Below are positions 51,831 through 59,944 of a DNA stretch of 64,000 nt, in pieces. The notes under the pieces are model-generated. The model was not told the origin of the DNA and ran no database searches. It worked only from the letters and a program-made list of their open reading frames with translations. Position 1 is the first letter of the stretch. Every line of letters starts with the position of its first letter. The position numbers were made by a program, and so were the translations under genes. Source of the stretch: Sphingomonas sp. PP-F2F-G114-C0414 (GTDB lineage: Bacteria > Pseudomonadota > Alphaproteobacteria > Sphingomonadales > Sphingomonadaceae); contig NZ_RCWT01000009.1 in NCBI RefSeq assembly GCF_003688595.1, positions 868,001-932,000 on the forward strand, written 5' to 3'.

Positions 51831-52427
51831 ATGGCATCCCCCGAGATCGAGGCGCTGACGCAGGCGCTGGCCCGGCTCCCCGGCCTCGGCCCCCGGTCCG
51901 CACGTCGCGCCGTGCTGCATCTGCTTAAGAAGCGCGACGCGGCGCTGGGTCCGTTGCGCGAGGCGCTGACCGCCGTCGACGAGCGGCTGGAGAACTGCTC
52001 GACCTGCGGCAACGTCGACACCACCAACCCGTGCGCGATCTGCGCCGATCCGCGCCGCGACCAGCGCTCGCTGTGCGTCGTCGAGGAAGTCGCCGATCTC
52101 TGGGCGCTCGATCGCTCGCGGCTGTTCCCCGGCCGCTTCCACGTCCTCGGCGGTCGCCTGTCCGCACTCGAAGGCATCCGCCCCGAGGATCTCAGCATCG
52201 ACAGCCTCGTCCGCCGCATCGAAGCCGGCGGCATCGACGAAGTCGTCCTCGCGATGAACGCCACGCTCGAAGGCCAGACCACCGCGCACTACATCGCCGA
52301 GCGCATCGAACGCTTCCCCGTCCGCGTCACGCAGCTCGCGCACGGCCTGCCGGTCGGCGGCGAACTCGACTATCTCGACGAGGGCACGCTGGCGCAGGCG
52401 TTAAGGGCAAGGCGGCCAATGGCTTGA
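51831..52427 (+). CDS. recR: Recombination protein RecR
   Basis: A 198-residue ring-forming protein in the RecFOR pathway that loads RecA on gapped DNA. It has the helix-hairpin-helix ([20 protein letters not shown]), a C4 zinc finger ('[16 protein letters not shown]'), a Toprim domain with '[16 protein letters not shown]' and '[20 protein letters not shown]', and a Walker B-like C-terminal segment. Start at ATG 51831 gives the canonical [20 protein letters not shown]. It precedes def; its usual partner dnaX is not here. Confidence 0.96.
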   Translation: MASPEIEALTQALARLPGLGPRSARRAVLHLLKKRDAALGPLREALTAVDERLENCSTCGNVDTTNPCAICADPRRDQRSLCVVEEVADLWALDRSRLFPGRFHVLGGRLSALEGIRPEDLSIDSLVRRIEAGGIDEVVLAMNATLEGQTTAHYIAERIERFPVRVTQLAHGLPVGGELDYLDEGTLAQALRARRPMA

Positions 52428-52471
52428 GCCAAGTGCTTGACGCACCCCCGCGCGGAACCTAGCTGCGCAGA

Positions 52472-52996
52472 ATGACCGTCATGACCGTTCTCGAAGTCCC
52501 CGATCCCCGCCTGCGCCTCGTCGCCGAGCCGGTGGAGACGGTCGACGACTCCACCCGCACGCTCGTCGCCGACATGATCGAGACGATGTACGACTTCAAC
52601 GGCATCGGCCTCGCCGCGACTCAGGTCGGCGTCCAGCTGCGCGTCCTCGTCATCGATCTCCAGGAGGAGAAGGACGAGGAGGACAAGCCGATCAAGAACC
52701 CCAAGGCGTACATCAACGCCGAGATTCTGTCGGTCAGCGACGAGGTCTCCACGTACAACGAAGGGTGCCTCTCGATCCCCGAGCAGTACGCCGAGGTGGC
52801 GCGCCCGGCGCGGTGCCGCGTGAAGTGGCTCGACGAGACCGGTGCGGCGCACGAGGAGGATTTCGACGGGTTGCTCTCGACCTGCATGCAGCATGAGATC
52901 GACCATCTCGACGGTGTGCTGTTCATAGACCACATCAGCCGCCTCAAGCGCGACATGGTGCTGAAGAAGCTGGCGAAGCAGCGCAAGGTGGGCTGA
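52472..52996 (+). CDS. def: Peptide deformylase
   Basis: A 174-residue metalloenzyme that removes the formyl group from new proteins. Its motifs are 'GIGLAATQVGVQLRVL', 'EGCLSIPE' (metal ligand Cys99) and 'QHEIDHLDG' (His141, catalytic Glu142, His145). Iron or zinc is expected in the site. An acidic insert 'EEKDEEDKPIKNPKAY' lies between motifs, longer than in E. coli. The second ATG (residue 4) is an alternative start. It works in one pathway with the neighbouring fmt, and starts 44 bp after recR. Confidence 0.97.
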   Translation: MTVMTVLEVPDPRLRLVAEPVETVDDSTRTLVADMIETMYDFNGIGLAATQVGVQLRVLVIDLQEEKDEEDKPIKNPKAYINAEILSVSDEVSTYNEGCLSIPEQYAEVARPARCRVKWLDETGAAHEEDFDGLLSTCMQHEIDHLDGVLFIDHISRLKRDMVLKKLAKQRKVG

Positions 52997-53066
52997 GGGC
53001 GGGGCGAGCACGAGCACCGCACGAGCAGGGGCGCTTGAGGGTGGGCGCCCAATCACCCAACAAGCT

Positions 53067-53173
53067 ACCACCCCGGCGAAGGCCGGGGCCCAATTGGGGG
53101 ACATCGCCAACTGAGCGCAGTCCTCTGTTACCCCGACCTTTCCAATTGGGCCCCGGCCTCCGCCGGGGTGGTA
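53067..53173. repeat. Palindromic repeat, family B
   Basis: Family B copy with CCACCCCGGCGAAGGCCGGG and CCGGCCTCCGCCGGGGTGGT ends and inner CCCAATTGGG-like arms. The 448-bp def-rmuC gap holds this, a family A-like unit and a LexA-like site. Confidence 0.8.
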
Positions 53174-53202
53174 TTATTTTGGAGGGTGCGGACGCGCACC
53201 CA

Positions 53203-53283
53203 AGTTCCCCCGCGAAGGCGGGGGCCCAGGACCACGATTACTATTGTCAGTAACCCTGGACTCCCGCCTCCGCGGGAGAACAA
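53203..53283. repeat. Palindromic repeat, diverged family A
   Basis: Arms TTCCCCCGCGAAGGCGGGGG and CTCCCGCCTCCGCGGGAGAA are separated by an unpaired middle (about 36 nt) containing TTACTATTGTCAG. It is longer and less symmetric than other A copies, and its loop shares the GTCAGTAACC-like string with family D. Confidence 0.7.
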
Positions 53284-53309
53284 CATATTCCGATTGTCCT
53301 ACATCAACC

Positions 53310-53324
53310 GTTCGACGTATGTTC
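53310..53324 (+). promoter_or_regulatory. Candidate LexA (SOS) box upstream of rmuC
   Basis: GTTCGACGTATGTTC is an exact GTTC-N7-GTTC match, overlapping a possible -10 (TATGTT at 53318-53323) that follows TTGTCC at 53294-53299 with an 18-nt spacer. It is 120 bp upstream of rmuC. LexA repression of rmuC is therefore possible; the motif alone is weak evidence. Confidence 0.4.
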
Positions 53325-53444
53325 CACGCATGACGTCTCCATCCCCCGCCCAAACCCGCTCGCCGATGCGCACATTGTCCCCTGAGAAAATGCTGCGCCA
53401 GCGTCTGCACTTTGTGCACTTCCAGCTAAATTCGCCGGTGCAAA

Positions 53445-54887
53445 ATGGCTGAGTTCGCCATTATCGCCGTCCTCGCGCTAGCCGCCGGCATCCTCCTGGG
53501 CTGGCTCCTAGCCTCCCGCCGAGCCGCCGCCCTCGCCAGTGAACTCGCCGTCGCCCAAACCAAGGTCGCAGACGCCGACCTCATCCGCACCGCGCGCGAT
53601 GCGGTCGAGCGCGAGCGCAACGCCGCGATGCAGGACCTCGCCACGCTCCGCGCGCAGAACGCCGAACGCGCCACCGACACCGATCGCATTCGCCTAGATT
53701 TGGAAGCTATCCGCAAGGACCGTGACGCGGCTCGCACCGAGAATGCTACTCTGAAAGCTCAAGGCGAGGCATTCGAAATGCGCCTGCGCGAAGCAAAGGA
53801 CGTCATGGCCGCCCAGTTCGGCGACGTCGCCAACAAGCTGCTCAGCGACGCGCAGAAGACCTTCCTCGAACGCGCCGACGCCCGCTTCCGCCAGTCCGAG
53901 GAATCCGCCGGTCTGAATCTGAAGTCGATGCTGCAACCCGTCAGCGACCGCCTGCAACGCTACGAAGAGGGCGTCGCGAAGGTAGAAGCCGAGCGCCGCG
54001 ACGCGTTCGGCGACCTCAAGGGCCAGATCGAACAGATGCGCCTCGGCCAGGAAAAGGTCTCGACCGAAGCCGCCAAGCTTGTCAACTCCCTCCGCAACGC
54101 CCCCAAGTCCCGCGGCCGCTGGGGCGAACAGCAGCTGAAGAACGTCCTAGAAACCTGCGGCCTCAGCGAACACACCGACTTCCAGACCGAGGTCTCGGTC
54201 GCGGTCGGCGACGACGGGGCAAGGTTACGCCCCGACGCGATCATCCGCGTTCCCGGCGGCCGGGCTCTGGTGATCGACGCGAAGGTCTCGCTCAACGCCT
54301 ACCAGGATGCATTCGGCGCGGTCGACGACGCCGAGCGCCTGATCGGCCTCGCCGCCCACGCGGCCTCGATGCGCGCGCACGTCAACGGCCTCGGCAACAA
54401 GGCCTATTGGAGCCAGTTCGCCGACACCCCCGACTACGTCATCATGTTCGTCCCCGGCGAACACTTCCTCTCGGCGGCGCTCGAACACGACCCGACGCTC
54501 TGGGATTTCGCGTTTGAAAAGCGTGTGTTGCTGGCAACCCCAACGAACCTGATCGCGATCGCGCGCACCGTCGCGGCGGTCTGGCGCCAGGAAAAACTGG
54601 CCAACGAAGCACGAAAGATCGGCGAACTCGGCAAGGAGATGCACGATCGCCTCGCCAAGGTGGCGGACGACCTGCGCAAGGTTGGCGTCGGCCTCAACAG
54701 CGCGGTGAAGAACTTCAACGGCTTCACGAACTCGTTCAATAGTCGATTGATGGGCACCGGCCGGAAATTTCGCGATCTGAATATCGAGACGGGCCCACGC
54801 GATCTTGAGGACGTGCCGCTGGTAGAAGCGCTAGCGTTAGGCGAGGGGCCCGCGCTGATCGAGAAGCCGGAGAATGTCGAAAGCTGA
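53445..54887 (+). CDS. rmuC: DNA recombination protein RmuC
   Basis: A 480-residue protein anchored by an N-terminal hydrophobic helix (AEFAIIAVLALAAGILLGWL), followed by a long coiled coil (about 28-190) and the RmuC nuclease-like domain (about 200-430) with 'RGRWGEQQLKNVLETCGL', 'LVIDAKVSLNAYQDA' and 'DYVIMFVPGEHFLSAALE'. RmuC limits DNA inversion by restraining recombination at short repeats. This is notable in a genome full of palindromic repeats. A GTTC-N7-GTTC motif upstream suggests SOS control. Its C terminus is acidic and variable. Confidence 0.93.
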   Translation: MAEFAIIAVLALAAGILLGWLLASRRAAALASELAVAQTKVADADLIRTARDAVERERNAAMQDLATLRAQNAERATDTDRIRLDLEAIRKDRDAARTENATLKAQGEAFEMRLREAKDVMAAQFGDVANKLLSDAQKTFLERADARFRQSEESAGLNLKSMLQPVSDRLQRYEEGVAKVEAERRDAFGDLKGQIEQMRLGQEKVSTEAAKLVNSLRNAPKSRGRWGEQQLKNVLETCGLSEHTDFQTEVSVAVGDDGARLRPDAIIRVPGGRALVIDAKVSLNAYQDAFGAVDDAERLIGLAAHAASMRAHVNGLGNKAYWSQFADTPDYVIMFVPGEHFLSAALEHDPTLWDFAFEKRVLLATPTNLIAIARTVAAVWRQEKLANEARKIGELGKEMHDRLAKVADDLRKVGVGLNSAVKNFNGFTNSFNSRLMGTGRKFRDLNIETGPRDLEDVPLVEALALGEGPALIEKPENVES

Positions 54888-54899
54888 CCTTCCACTACC

Positions 54900-55005
54900 A
54901 CCACCCCGGCGAAGGCCGGGGCCCAGTTGGGGGACGCGGATGATGGGCGCTGCGATCCGTTACTCTAGCTTTCCCAACTGGGCCCCGGCCTCCGCCGGGG
55001 TGGTG
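54900..55005. repeat. Palindromic repeat, family B
   Basis: Family B copy just after rmuC. The ends are ACCACCCCGGCGAAGGCC-like and GGCCTCCGCCGGGGTGGT, with CCCAGTTGGGGG and CCCAACTGGGCC inner arms. About 230 bp between rmuC and the tiny lipoprotein candidate hold nothing else. Confidence 0.8.
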
Positions 55006-55120
55006 CGGAAGTAGCGTTCTTCGGCCCCAAAAACCGGTCGGTACAAAATTCGTTCACCTCCCGGCAACCTTTCCCAACCCTGCGCATTAACCGGATAACA
55101 CCCCCAAGAGTCACCCGGTC

Positions 55121-55198
55121 ATGAAACACCTAGTCCCCATCCTCTGCGCCTTGATCCCCTTCGCAGCAATGATCGGCGCCTGCGTAACCTGCCCCTGA
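55121..55198 (+). CDS. Candidate tiny lipoprotein, 25 aa
   Basis: The predicted peptide MKHLVPILCALIPFAAMIGA ends CVTCP. It has a basic start, a hydrophobic core and a lipobox-like IGAC, as in entericidin-type small lipoproteins. A terminator hairpin at 55223 follows, within 25 bp of its stop. No clear ribosome-binding site is seen and it is very short, so it is tentative. Confidence 0.35.
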   Translation: MKHLVPILCALIPFAAMIGACVTCP

Positions 55199-55222
55199 CA
55201 CCCACCGCAAAAGCACAAAAGA

Positions 55223-55256
55223 AAAGGCCCGCCCGGATCACTCCGGGCGGGCCTTT
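55223..55256. terminator. Intrinsic terminator downstream of rplI
   Basis: A 15-bp stem AAAGGCCCGCCCGGA with TCCGGGCGGGCCTTT and a TCAC loop, carrying T/A runs on both ends. It ends the rpsF-rpsR-rplI transcript (read on the minus strand) and could also end the tiny gene on the plus strand. Confidence 0.88.
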
Positions 55257-55285
55257 CTGTATCAGCCAAGAAGGAAGCGGAGGGA

Positions 55286-55882
55286 TCAACCCTGAGCTTC
55301 GTCCTCCTGGTCGCGCGGTGCTTCGGCGGTCGCGCCGGGCTCTGCGTTCGGATCGTAATCCTCGACGAAGCCAGCCTCGTCGCGCTCGAACATCGACGAC
55401 ATAACGTCGACGCCCGAAGCCTGCATCTCGGCCTCTTCAGGCGAGCGGGCGACGTTGACCTTGACGGCCACCGACACCTCGGGGTGCAGCGATACCTTGA
55501 CGGTGTAGACACCGATTGCCTTGATCGGCTTGTCGAGCACGATCGCCGACTTGCCGACCTTGTGACCGTCGGCCACCAGCGCATCGACCAGATCGCGAAC
55601 CGCGACCGAACCGTAGAGCTGACCGGTGTTCGACGCCTGACGGATCAGGGTCACGGTCGCGTCGTTGAAGGTCTTCGCTTCGGTCTCGGCATCGCTGCGA
55701 CGCGATGCGTTGTCCGATTCGATCTTCGCACGGTTCGACTCGAACACCTTGCGGTTGGCTTCGTTCGAACGAAGCGCCTTCTTGTTGGGAAGCAGGAAGT
55801 TACGTGCGTAACCGTCCTTGACCTTCACCACGTCGCCGATAGCACCAAGCTTTTCGACGCGCTCAAGCAGAATGACGTCCAT
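55286..55882 (-). CDS. rplI: 50S ribosomal protein L9
   Basis: A 198-residue ribosomal protein. The N-terminal domain has 'ILLERVEKLGAIGDVVKVKD' and 'GYARNFLLPNKKALR', followed by the long linker helix and C-terminal domain. It is about 50 residues longer than E. coli L9; the extra C terminus is acidic and Ala/Glu-rich, ending 'APRDQEDEAQG', as in other alphaproteobacteria. It is the last gene of rpsF-rpsR-rplI, 11 bp after rpsR. Confidence 0.95.
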   Translation of the reverse strand: MDVILLERVEKLGAIGDVVKVKDGYARNFLLPNKKALRSNEANRKVFESNRAKIESDNASRRSDAETEAKTFNDATVTLIRQASNTGQLYGSVAVRDLVDALVADGHKVGKSAIVLDKPIKAIGVYTVKVSLHPEVSVAVKVNVARSPEEAEMQASGVDVMSSMFERDEAGFVEDYDPNAEPGATAEAPRDQEDEAQG

Positions 55883-55893
55883 GTGGGCGCTCC

Positions 55894-56118
55894 TTACTTA
55901 ACGATGTAGGGCAGCAAGCCCAGATGACGCGCACGCTTGATGGCCTGGGCCAGTTCGCGCTGCTTCTTTGCGGCCACCGAAGTGATACGCGACGGGACGA
56001 TCTTGCCACGCTCGGACACGAAGCCCTGCAGCAACCGGACGTCCTTATAGTCGATCCGGGGAGCGTCTTTGGCGGAGAACGGGCAGCTCTTGCGGCGGCG
56101 GAAGAATGGACGTGCCAT
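55894..56118 (-). CDS. rpsR: 30S ribosomal protein S18
   Basis: A 74-residue ribosomal protein with '[20 protein letters not shown]' at the N terminus and '[20 protein letters not shown]' and '[18 protein letters not shown]' toward the C terminus. It binds S6 on the platform of the 30S subunit. It starts 2 bp after rpsF, giving tight coupling, and rplI follows 11 bp later. Confidence 0.96.
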   Translation of the reverse strand: MARPFFRRRKSCPFSAKDAPRIDYKDVRLLQGFVSERGKIVPSRITSVAAKKQRELAQAIKRARHLGLLPYIVK

Positions 56119-56120
56119 GA

Positions 56121-56555
56121 TTATTCAGCTCCCTCTTCGCGGTCACGACGGGGACCACGGTCCGGACGATCGCCACGATCGGGACGACCCTCACGGCCAC
56201 CTTCACGGTCGCCACGACGCTCGCGGTCACGATCCTGCTTGCGCATCATCACGGTCGGGCCCTCTTCGAGGGTGTCGACCTTGACCGTCATGTAACGGAT
56301 GATGTCTTCGTTGATCTGGGTCTGGCGCTCCAGCTCTGCGATCACGCTGCCCGGGGCATCGATCTCGAGCATGACATAGTGCGCCTTGCGGTTCTTGGCG
56401 ATCTTGTACGCCAGCGAACGCAGGCCCCAGTTCTCGGTCTTTACGACCCGACCTTCGTTGTCGTTCACGATCTTGGTGGCGATTTCCGCCAGTGCGTCCA
56501 CCTGCGCTTGTGCCAGATCCTGGCGCGCAAGGAACACGTGCTCGTAAAGAGCCAT
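56121..56555 (-). CDS. rpsF: 30S ribosomal protein S6 with an arginine/aspartate-rich tail
   Basis: A 144-residue ribosomal protein. The S6 fold (about 1-100) has '[20 protein letters not shown]', '[20 protein letters not shown]' and '[15 protein letters not shown]'. The remaining 40 residues are a low-complexity Arg/Asp/Gly tail ([18 protein letters not shown] and onwards) that resembles the long tails of alphaproteobacterial S6. Its start at 56555 was chosen at [10 protein letters not shown]6 pairs with S18 from the next gene, and a hairpin lies upstream in the leader. Confidence 0.95.
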   Translation of the reverse strand: MALYEHVFLARQDLAQAQVDALAEIATKIVNDNEGRVVKTENWGLRSLAYKIAKNRKAHYVMLEIDAPGSVIAELERQTQINEDIIRYMTVKVDTLEEGPTVMMRKQDRDRERRGDREGGREGRPDRGDRPDRGPRRDREEGAE

Positions 56556-56626
56556 GTCTTGTCCTTCGTCTTGGCCGATCGCTGATACACGCCCCATGCG
56601 TGCACCCCTCCGGCTGTCGTCTAGAA

Positions 56627-56669
56627 TGCAAACAGGGGCGAGAGACGCGAATCTCTCACCCCGGTTGCA
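56627..56669 (-). promoter_or_regulatory. Structured leader hairpin upstream of rpsF
   Basis: On the minus strand, TGCAA...TTGCA forms an outer stem and GGGGTGAGAGA pairs with TCTCTCGCCCC in an inner stem, separated by a small internal loop (CCG-like on one side). Some S6:S18 autoregulatory leaders use a CCG bulge in a hairpin of this kind, so feedback control is possible. The match is loose and the stem could instead be a terminator or attenuator. Confidence 0.35.
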
Positions 56670-56729
56670 GAGGGCCTTAGCCGATTATCCGGCAAAGGCA
56701 AGGTTGGTGTGCTTCGTTCAACTAGTCCT

Positions 56730-56810
56730 GTCATCCTGACGAAAGTCAGGATCCAGAGCCAGAAATGCCGCCGCTCGTAACCCTGGATCCTGACTTTCGT
56801 CAGGATGACG
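56730..56810. repeat. Palindromic repeat, family D
   Basis: Copy with the cleanest arms of the family: GTCATCCTGACGAAAGTCAG and CTGACTTTCGTCAGGATGAC, with GGATCCAGAGCC and CTGGATCC inside. It separates the ribosomal leader from the RcnB-like gene. Confidence 0.88.
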
Positions 56811-56865
56811 GGGCGTGGAGCGAGGGGGCGTACTTATTACGCCCCCAAGATCTGGCCCTACCGAT

Positions 56866-57222
56866 TTACCGGAACGCGCCGCCACGAACCTGGACCACGT
56901 TGCCGCGACCGTTGATCAGCAGCGCGTCGTTGCCCGAGCGGACCCACTGGCTGCCACGCGGCGGGGCGGCGAGGCGATAGTTGCGGTACGTCGTGATGAC
57001 CCGGTAGTTCTGTGCCTGGCGACGATCGAAGCGCTGGCCGGCGCGCCAGTTGCGATACTGCGGCGTGCGGACGACGGTGCGCTTGGTGACGACGGTGCGG
57101 CCGTTGTCGTTGTGGCGCACGGTGGTGACTTCGCGACGCTGCTGCGCTTCGGCAGGCGCTGCGGCGAGCAGCGGGCTTGCGACGAGGGTGGCGGCGAGCG
57201 CGCTGAGGATGAACTTCTTCAT
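56866..57222 (-). CDS. RcnB-family periplasmic protein
   Basis: A 118-residue exported protein. Signal peptide MKKFILSALAATLVASPLLA, cut near AAPAEA, precedes a basic, Arg/Tyr-rich mature part with 'RNWRAGQRFDRRQAQNYRVI' and 'YRLAAPPRGSQWVRSGNDAL'. This is the RcnB/YohN pattern. Family members in E. coli help control nickel/cobalt homeostasis, though many alphaproteobacterial copies have no proven metal role. It is divergent from fabD, with about 200 bp between them. Confidence 0.85.
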   Translation of the reverse strand: MKKFILSALAATLVASPLLAAAPAEAQQRREVTTVRHNDNGRTVVTKRTVVRTPQYRNWRAGQRFDRRQAQNYRVITTYRNYRLAAPPRGSQWVRSGNDALLINGRGNVVQVRGGAFR

Positions 57223-57422
57223 GATAATCTCCCGTTTGAAACACGGCGCCGTTGCTGCGGCGTCCTCCATAATCTGGGCGCCGATTGTCGCAGGCGATTG
57301 TCGCAAGGTCGGCGAAATGGTCGCATATTGTCGCAAGGCCGCGTGGTTCGTTCAGGTTGCAACTCGACGCGCACCTTTATAGGCCCCGCGCTCAAACGAA
57401 GACCCAACACAGAGGAGAGGCC

Positions 57423-58382
57423 ATGCGCGCGTTCATCTTCCCCGGCCAGGGGAGCCAGTCTGTCGGCATGGGCAAGGCGCTCGCCGACGCCAGTGCCATC
57501 GCCCGCGAGGTCTTCGCCGAAGTCGACGAGGCGCTCGGCCAGCACCTGTTCCGCCTGATGAGCGAAGGGCCTGCCGACGACCTCCTCCTCACCGAGAACG
57601 CGCAGCCCGCAATCATGGCGAACGCGATCGCCACCTTGCGCGTCGCCGAGAAGGAAGGCGGCATCCGCCTCGCCGACAAAGCCGACTACGTCGCCGGCCA
57701 CAGCCTAGGCGAATATACCGCCTTGTGCGCCGCCGGTGCGCTTGATCTCTCGACGACCGCCCGCCTGTTGAAGCTGCGCGGCCGTGCGATGCAGGCGGCG
57801 GTACCGGTAGGCGAGGGCGCAATGGCCGCGCTGCTCGGCACCGATCTCGAAAAGGCGCAGCTGATCGCTGGTGCCGCGGTCGACGCGATCCTCGCCGAGG
57901 GCGGCCCCGAACTGATCTGCACCGTCGCCAACGACAACGACCCGTCGCAGGTCGTCATCTCCGGCCACCGCCTCGCCATCGAAAAGGCGATCGCACTGGC
58001 CAAGGACCTAGGCGCCAAGCGTGCGGTGCTACTACCCGTATCCGCCCCCTTCCACTGCCCCCTGATGCAACCCGCCGCCGAAGCCATGGAAGCCGCGCTC
58101 CTCGACGCCGACCTCCGCGCGCCCTTGGTCCCCGTCTTCGCCAATGTAGACGCGACCGCGGTCGCCGACCCCGCTGCGATCCGTCACCTGCTGGTGCAAC
58201 AGGTCACCGGCATGGTCCGTTGGCGCGAATCGGTGTTGGCGATGCACGCGGCAGGCGTCGAGCACTTCGTCGAATTCGGCGGCAAGGTTCTCAGCCCGAT
58301 GATCAAACGCATCACCCCCGACGTCGAAACGACGAGCGTCATCACGATGGACGACATCGAGGAATTGGTGAAGAAGATGTGA
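57423..58382 (+). CDS. fabD: ACP S-malonyltransferase
   Basis: This 319-residue enzyme moves malonyl from CoA to ACP. The nucleophile Ser94 is in 'AGHSLGEYTAL', and 'FPGQGSQSVGMGKAL' is the N-terminal glycine-rich motif. The catalytic His is in 'SAPFHCPLM', and 'EFGGKVLSPMIKRI' is near the C terminus. The ATG at 57423 follows a GAGGAGAG ribosome-binding site. The GxxExxY unit begins directly after its stop codon, between fabD and fabG. Confidence 0.97.
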   Translation: MRAFIFPGQGSQSVGMGKALADASAIAREVFAEVDEALGQHLFRLMSEGPADDLLLTENAQPAIMANAIATLRVAEKEGGIRLADKADYVAGHSLGEYTALCAAGALDLSTTARLLKLRGRAMQAAVPVGEGAMAALLGTDLEKAQLIAGAAVDAILAEGGPELICTVANDNDPSQVVISGHRLAIEKAIALAKDLGAKRAVLLPVSAPFHCPLMQPAAEAMEAALLDADLRAPLVPVFANVDATAVADPAAIRHLLVQQVTGMVRWRESVLAMHAAGVEHFVEFGGKVLSPMIKRITPDVETTSVITMDDIEELVKKM

Positions 58383-58409
58383 TTCACGCGAAGGCGCAAA
58401 GGCGCGAAG
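58383..58409 (+). repeat. Left arm of the inverted repeat around the GxxExxY gene
   Basis: A 27-bp segment beginning TTCACGCGAAGGCGC and abutting both the fabD stop and the GxxExxY start. Its reverse complement matches the arm at 58793-58819 at 25 of 27 positions. Confidence 0.92.
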
Positions 58410-58829
58410 ATGATGGATCTCGAGGCTGCCGCTTCCGACGTCATTGATGTGTCGCTTCGCCTTCACCGCGAGCTTGGGCCTGGATTGCTTGAAAGCGTCT
58501 ACGAGACTGTGTTGGCGAGCAAGCTCGCCAGCCTCGGATATGAGGTCGAGCGGCAACGCTCTGTCTCGATCGATTTCGAGGGACTGCACTTCGACGCTGC
58601 GTTCCGCATCGATCTCATTGTCGGCAATCGGTTGCTCGTCGAAATTAAATCGGTCGAGCGGCTGAATGCCGCTCACGCAAAGCAACTGCTGACTTATCTG
58701 CGACTAACCAAACAGCCCTTGGGGCTGCTGATCAACTTCGGAGGCGAGACGCTGAAGGAGGGGCTCCGTCGGATCGTCAACGGCTACACCCCCTTCGCGC
58801 CATCGCGCCTTCGCGTGAACAAAATCTAA
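58410..58829 (+). CDS. GxxExxY family protein (predicted PD-(D/E)XK nuclease fold)
   Basis: A 139-residue protein. The hallmark 'LGPGLLESVYETVL' (GxxExxY) is at about residue 22, and 'FDAAFRIDLIVGNRLLVEIK' holds the D...E-x-K pattern of a nuclease-like core, followed by 'HAKQLLTYLRLTKQPLGLLI'. The family (TIGR04256) is widespread, often orphan and of unknown function; nuclease activity is unproven. The gene is bounded by a 27-bp inverted repeat, and the right arm encodes its C-terminal 'PFAPSRLRVNKI', so the gene and arms look like one mobile-like unit placed in the fatty-acid operon. Confidence 0.88.
   Translation: MMDLEAAASDVIDVSLRLHRELGPGLLESVYETVLASKLASLGYEVERQRSVSIDFEGLHFDAAFRIDLIVGNRLLVEIKSVERLNAAHAKQLLTYLRLTKQPLGLLINFGGETLKEGLRRIVNGYTPFAPSRLRVNKI
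58793..58819 (-). repeat. Right arm of the inverted repeat around the GxxExxY gene
   Basis: CTTCGCGCCATCGCGCC and onward; it lies inside the coding sequence and supplies the protein's last residues. It pairs with 58383-58409 (2 mismatches in 27). Confidence 0.92.
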
Positions 58830-58840
58830 TGGAGATCAAA

Positions 58841-59578
58841 ATGTTCGACCTCACAGGCATGACCGCCCTCGTCACCGGGGCATCCGGCGGGATCGGGTCC
58901 GAGATCGCCAAGGCACTGGCCGCCCAAGGCGCGCGCCTGGCCGTATCCGGCTCCAACGCCGACAAGCTCGAAGCCTTTCGCGCGAGCCTCGGCGGCGACC
59001 ACGTCGCGCTTCCCTGCAACCTCTCCGACGCCGCTGCCGTCGACGCGCTCGTTCCACAGGCAGTGGGAAAGCTCGGCAAGCTCGACATCCTCGTCAACAA
59101 CGCCGGCGTCACCCGCGACAATCTCGCGATGCGGATGAAGGACGACGAGTGGGACAGCGTCATCCGCGTCAATCTCGAAGCCGCGTTCCGCCTCATGCGC
59201 GCCGCCGCCAAGCCGATGATGAAGGCGCGCTTCGGCCGGATGATCTCGGTCACCTCGATCGTCGGCGTCACTGGCAATCCCGGCCAGGCGAACTACGCCG
59301 CGTCGAAGGCCGGCCTGATCGGCATGTCGAAATCGATGGCGCAGGAACTCGCCAGCCGCGGCATCACCGTCAATTGCGTCGCGCCTGGGTTCATCACCTC
59401 GCCGATGACCGACGCGCTGCCCGACGCGCAGAAGACCGCGCTCACCGCGAAGATTCCCGCCGGTCGCCTCGGCGAAGGCGCAGACATCGGCGCGGCGATC
59501 GTGTACCTTGCCAGCCGTGAAGCCGGGTACGTCACGGGACAAACCGTGCACGTGAACGGCGGGATGGCGATGATCTGA
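58841..59578 (+). CDS. fabG: 3-oxoacyl-[ACP] reductase
   Basis: A 245-residue NADPH-dependent short-chain dehydrogenase that reduces 3-oxoacyl-ACP. The TGxxxGIG motif is '[12 protein letters not shown]', 'NNAGVTRDN' follows, and the catalytic residues are Ser139, Tyr152 and Lys156 in '[20 protein letters not shown]'. Starting at 58841 gives a strong GGAGATC ribosome site; the frame is open to 58829. It sits after the GxxExxY gene and before acpP, part of the fab cluster. Confidence 0.96.
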   Translation: MFDLTGMTALVTGASGGIGSEIAKALAAQGARLAVSGSNADKLEAFRASLGGDHVALPCNLSDAAAVDALVPQAVGKLGKLDILVNNAGVTRDNLAMRMKDDEWDSVIRVNLEAAFRLMRAAAKPMMKARFGRMISVTSIVGVTGNPGQANYAASKAGLIGMSKSMAQELASRGITVNCVAPGFITSPMTDALPDAQKTALTAKIPAGRLGEGADIGAAIVYLASREAGYVTGQTVHVNGGMAMI

Positions 59579-59655
59579 ACTTGCGCGCTGAACTACCGCG
59601 TTCTAGGTGCGTTCAGGAAATACCGAAAACCCCCAGATTTGAAGAGGGAACTACC

Positions 59656-59892
59656 ATGAGCGAGACAGCTGACCGCGTGAAGAAGATCGTCGTCGAGCAT
59701 CTCGGCGTCGAAGCCGACAAGGTGACCGAGGACGCGAGCTTCATCGACGACCTGGGCGCAGACAGCCTCGACATCGTCGAACTCGTCATGGCGTTCGAGG
59801 AAGAATTCGGTGTCGAGATCCCCGATGATGCCGCCGAGAAGATTGCGACCGTCAAGGACGCGATCACCTATATCGACGAGCACAAGGCCTGA
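59656..59892 (+). CDS. acpP: Acyl carrier protein
   Basis: A 78-residue carrier with the phosphopantetheine attachment Ser37 in '[16 protein letters not shown]'. It is strongly acidic and ends '[11 protein letters not shown]'. It carries intermediates for FabD, FabG and FabF. Its ATG follows an AAGAGGGAA-type ribosome site. A hairpin terminator separates it from fabF. Confidence 0.98.
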   Translation: MSETADRVKKIVVEHLGVEADKVTEDASFIDDLGADSLDIVELVMAFEEEFGVEIPDDAAEKIATVKDAITYIDEHKA

Positions 59893-59944
59893 TCAGGGTC
59901 TAGGGTTCAAACCTTTGGACCTGCCCTGAAGGGTGTGATTTGAG

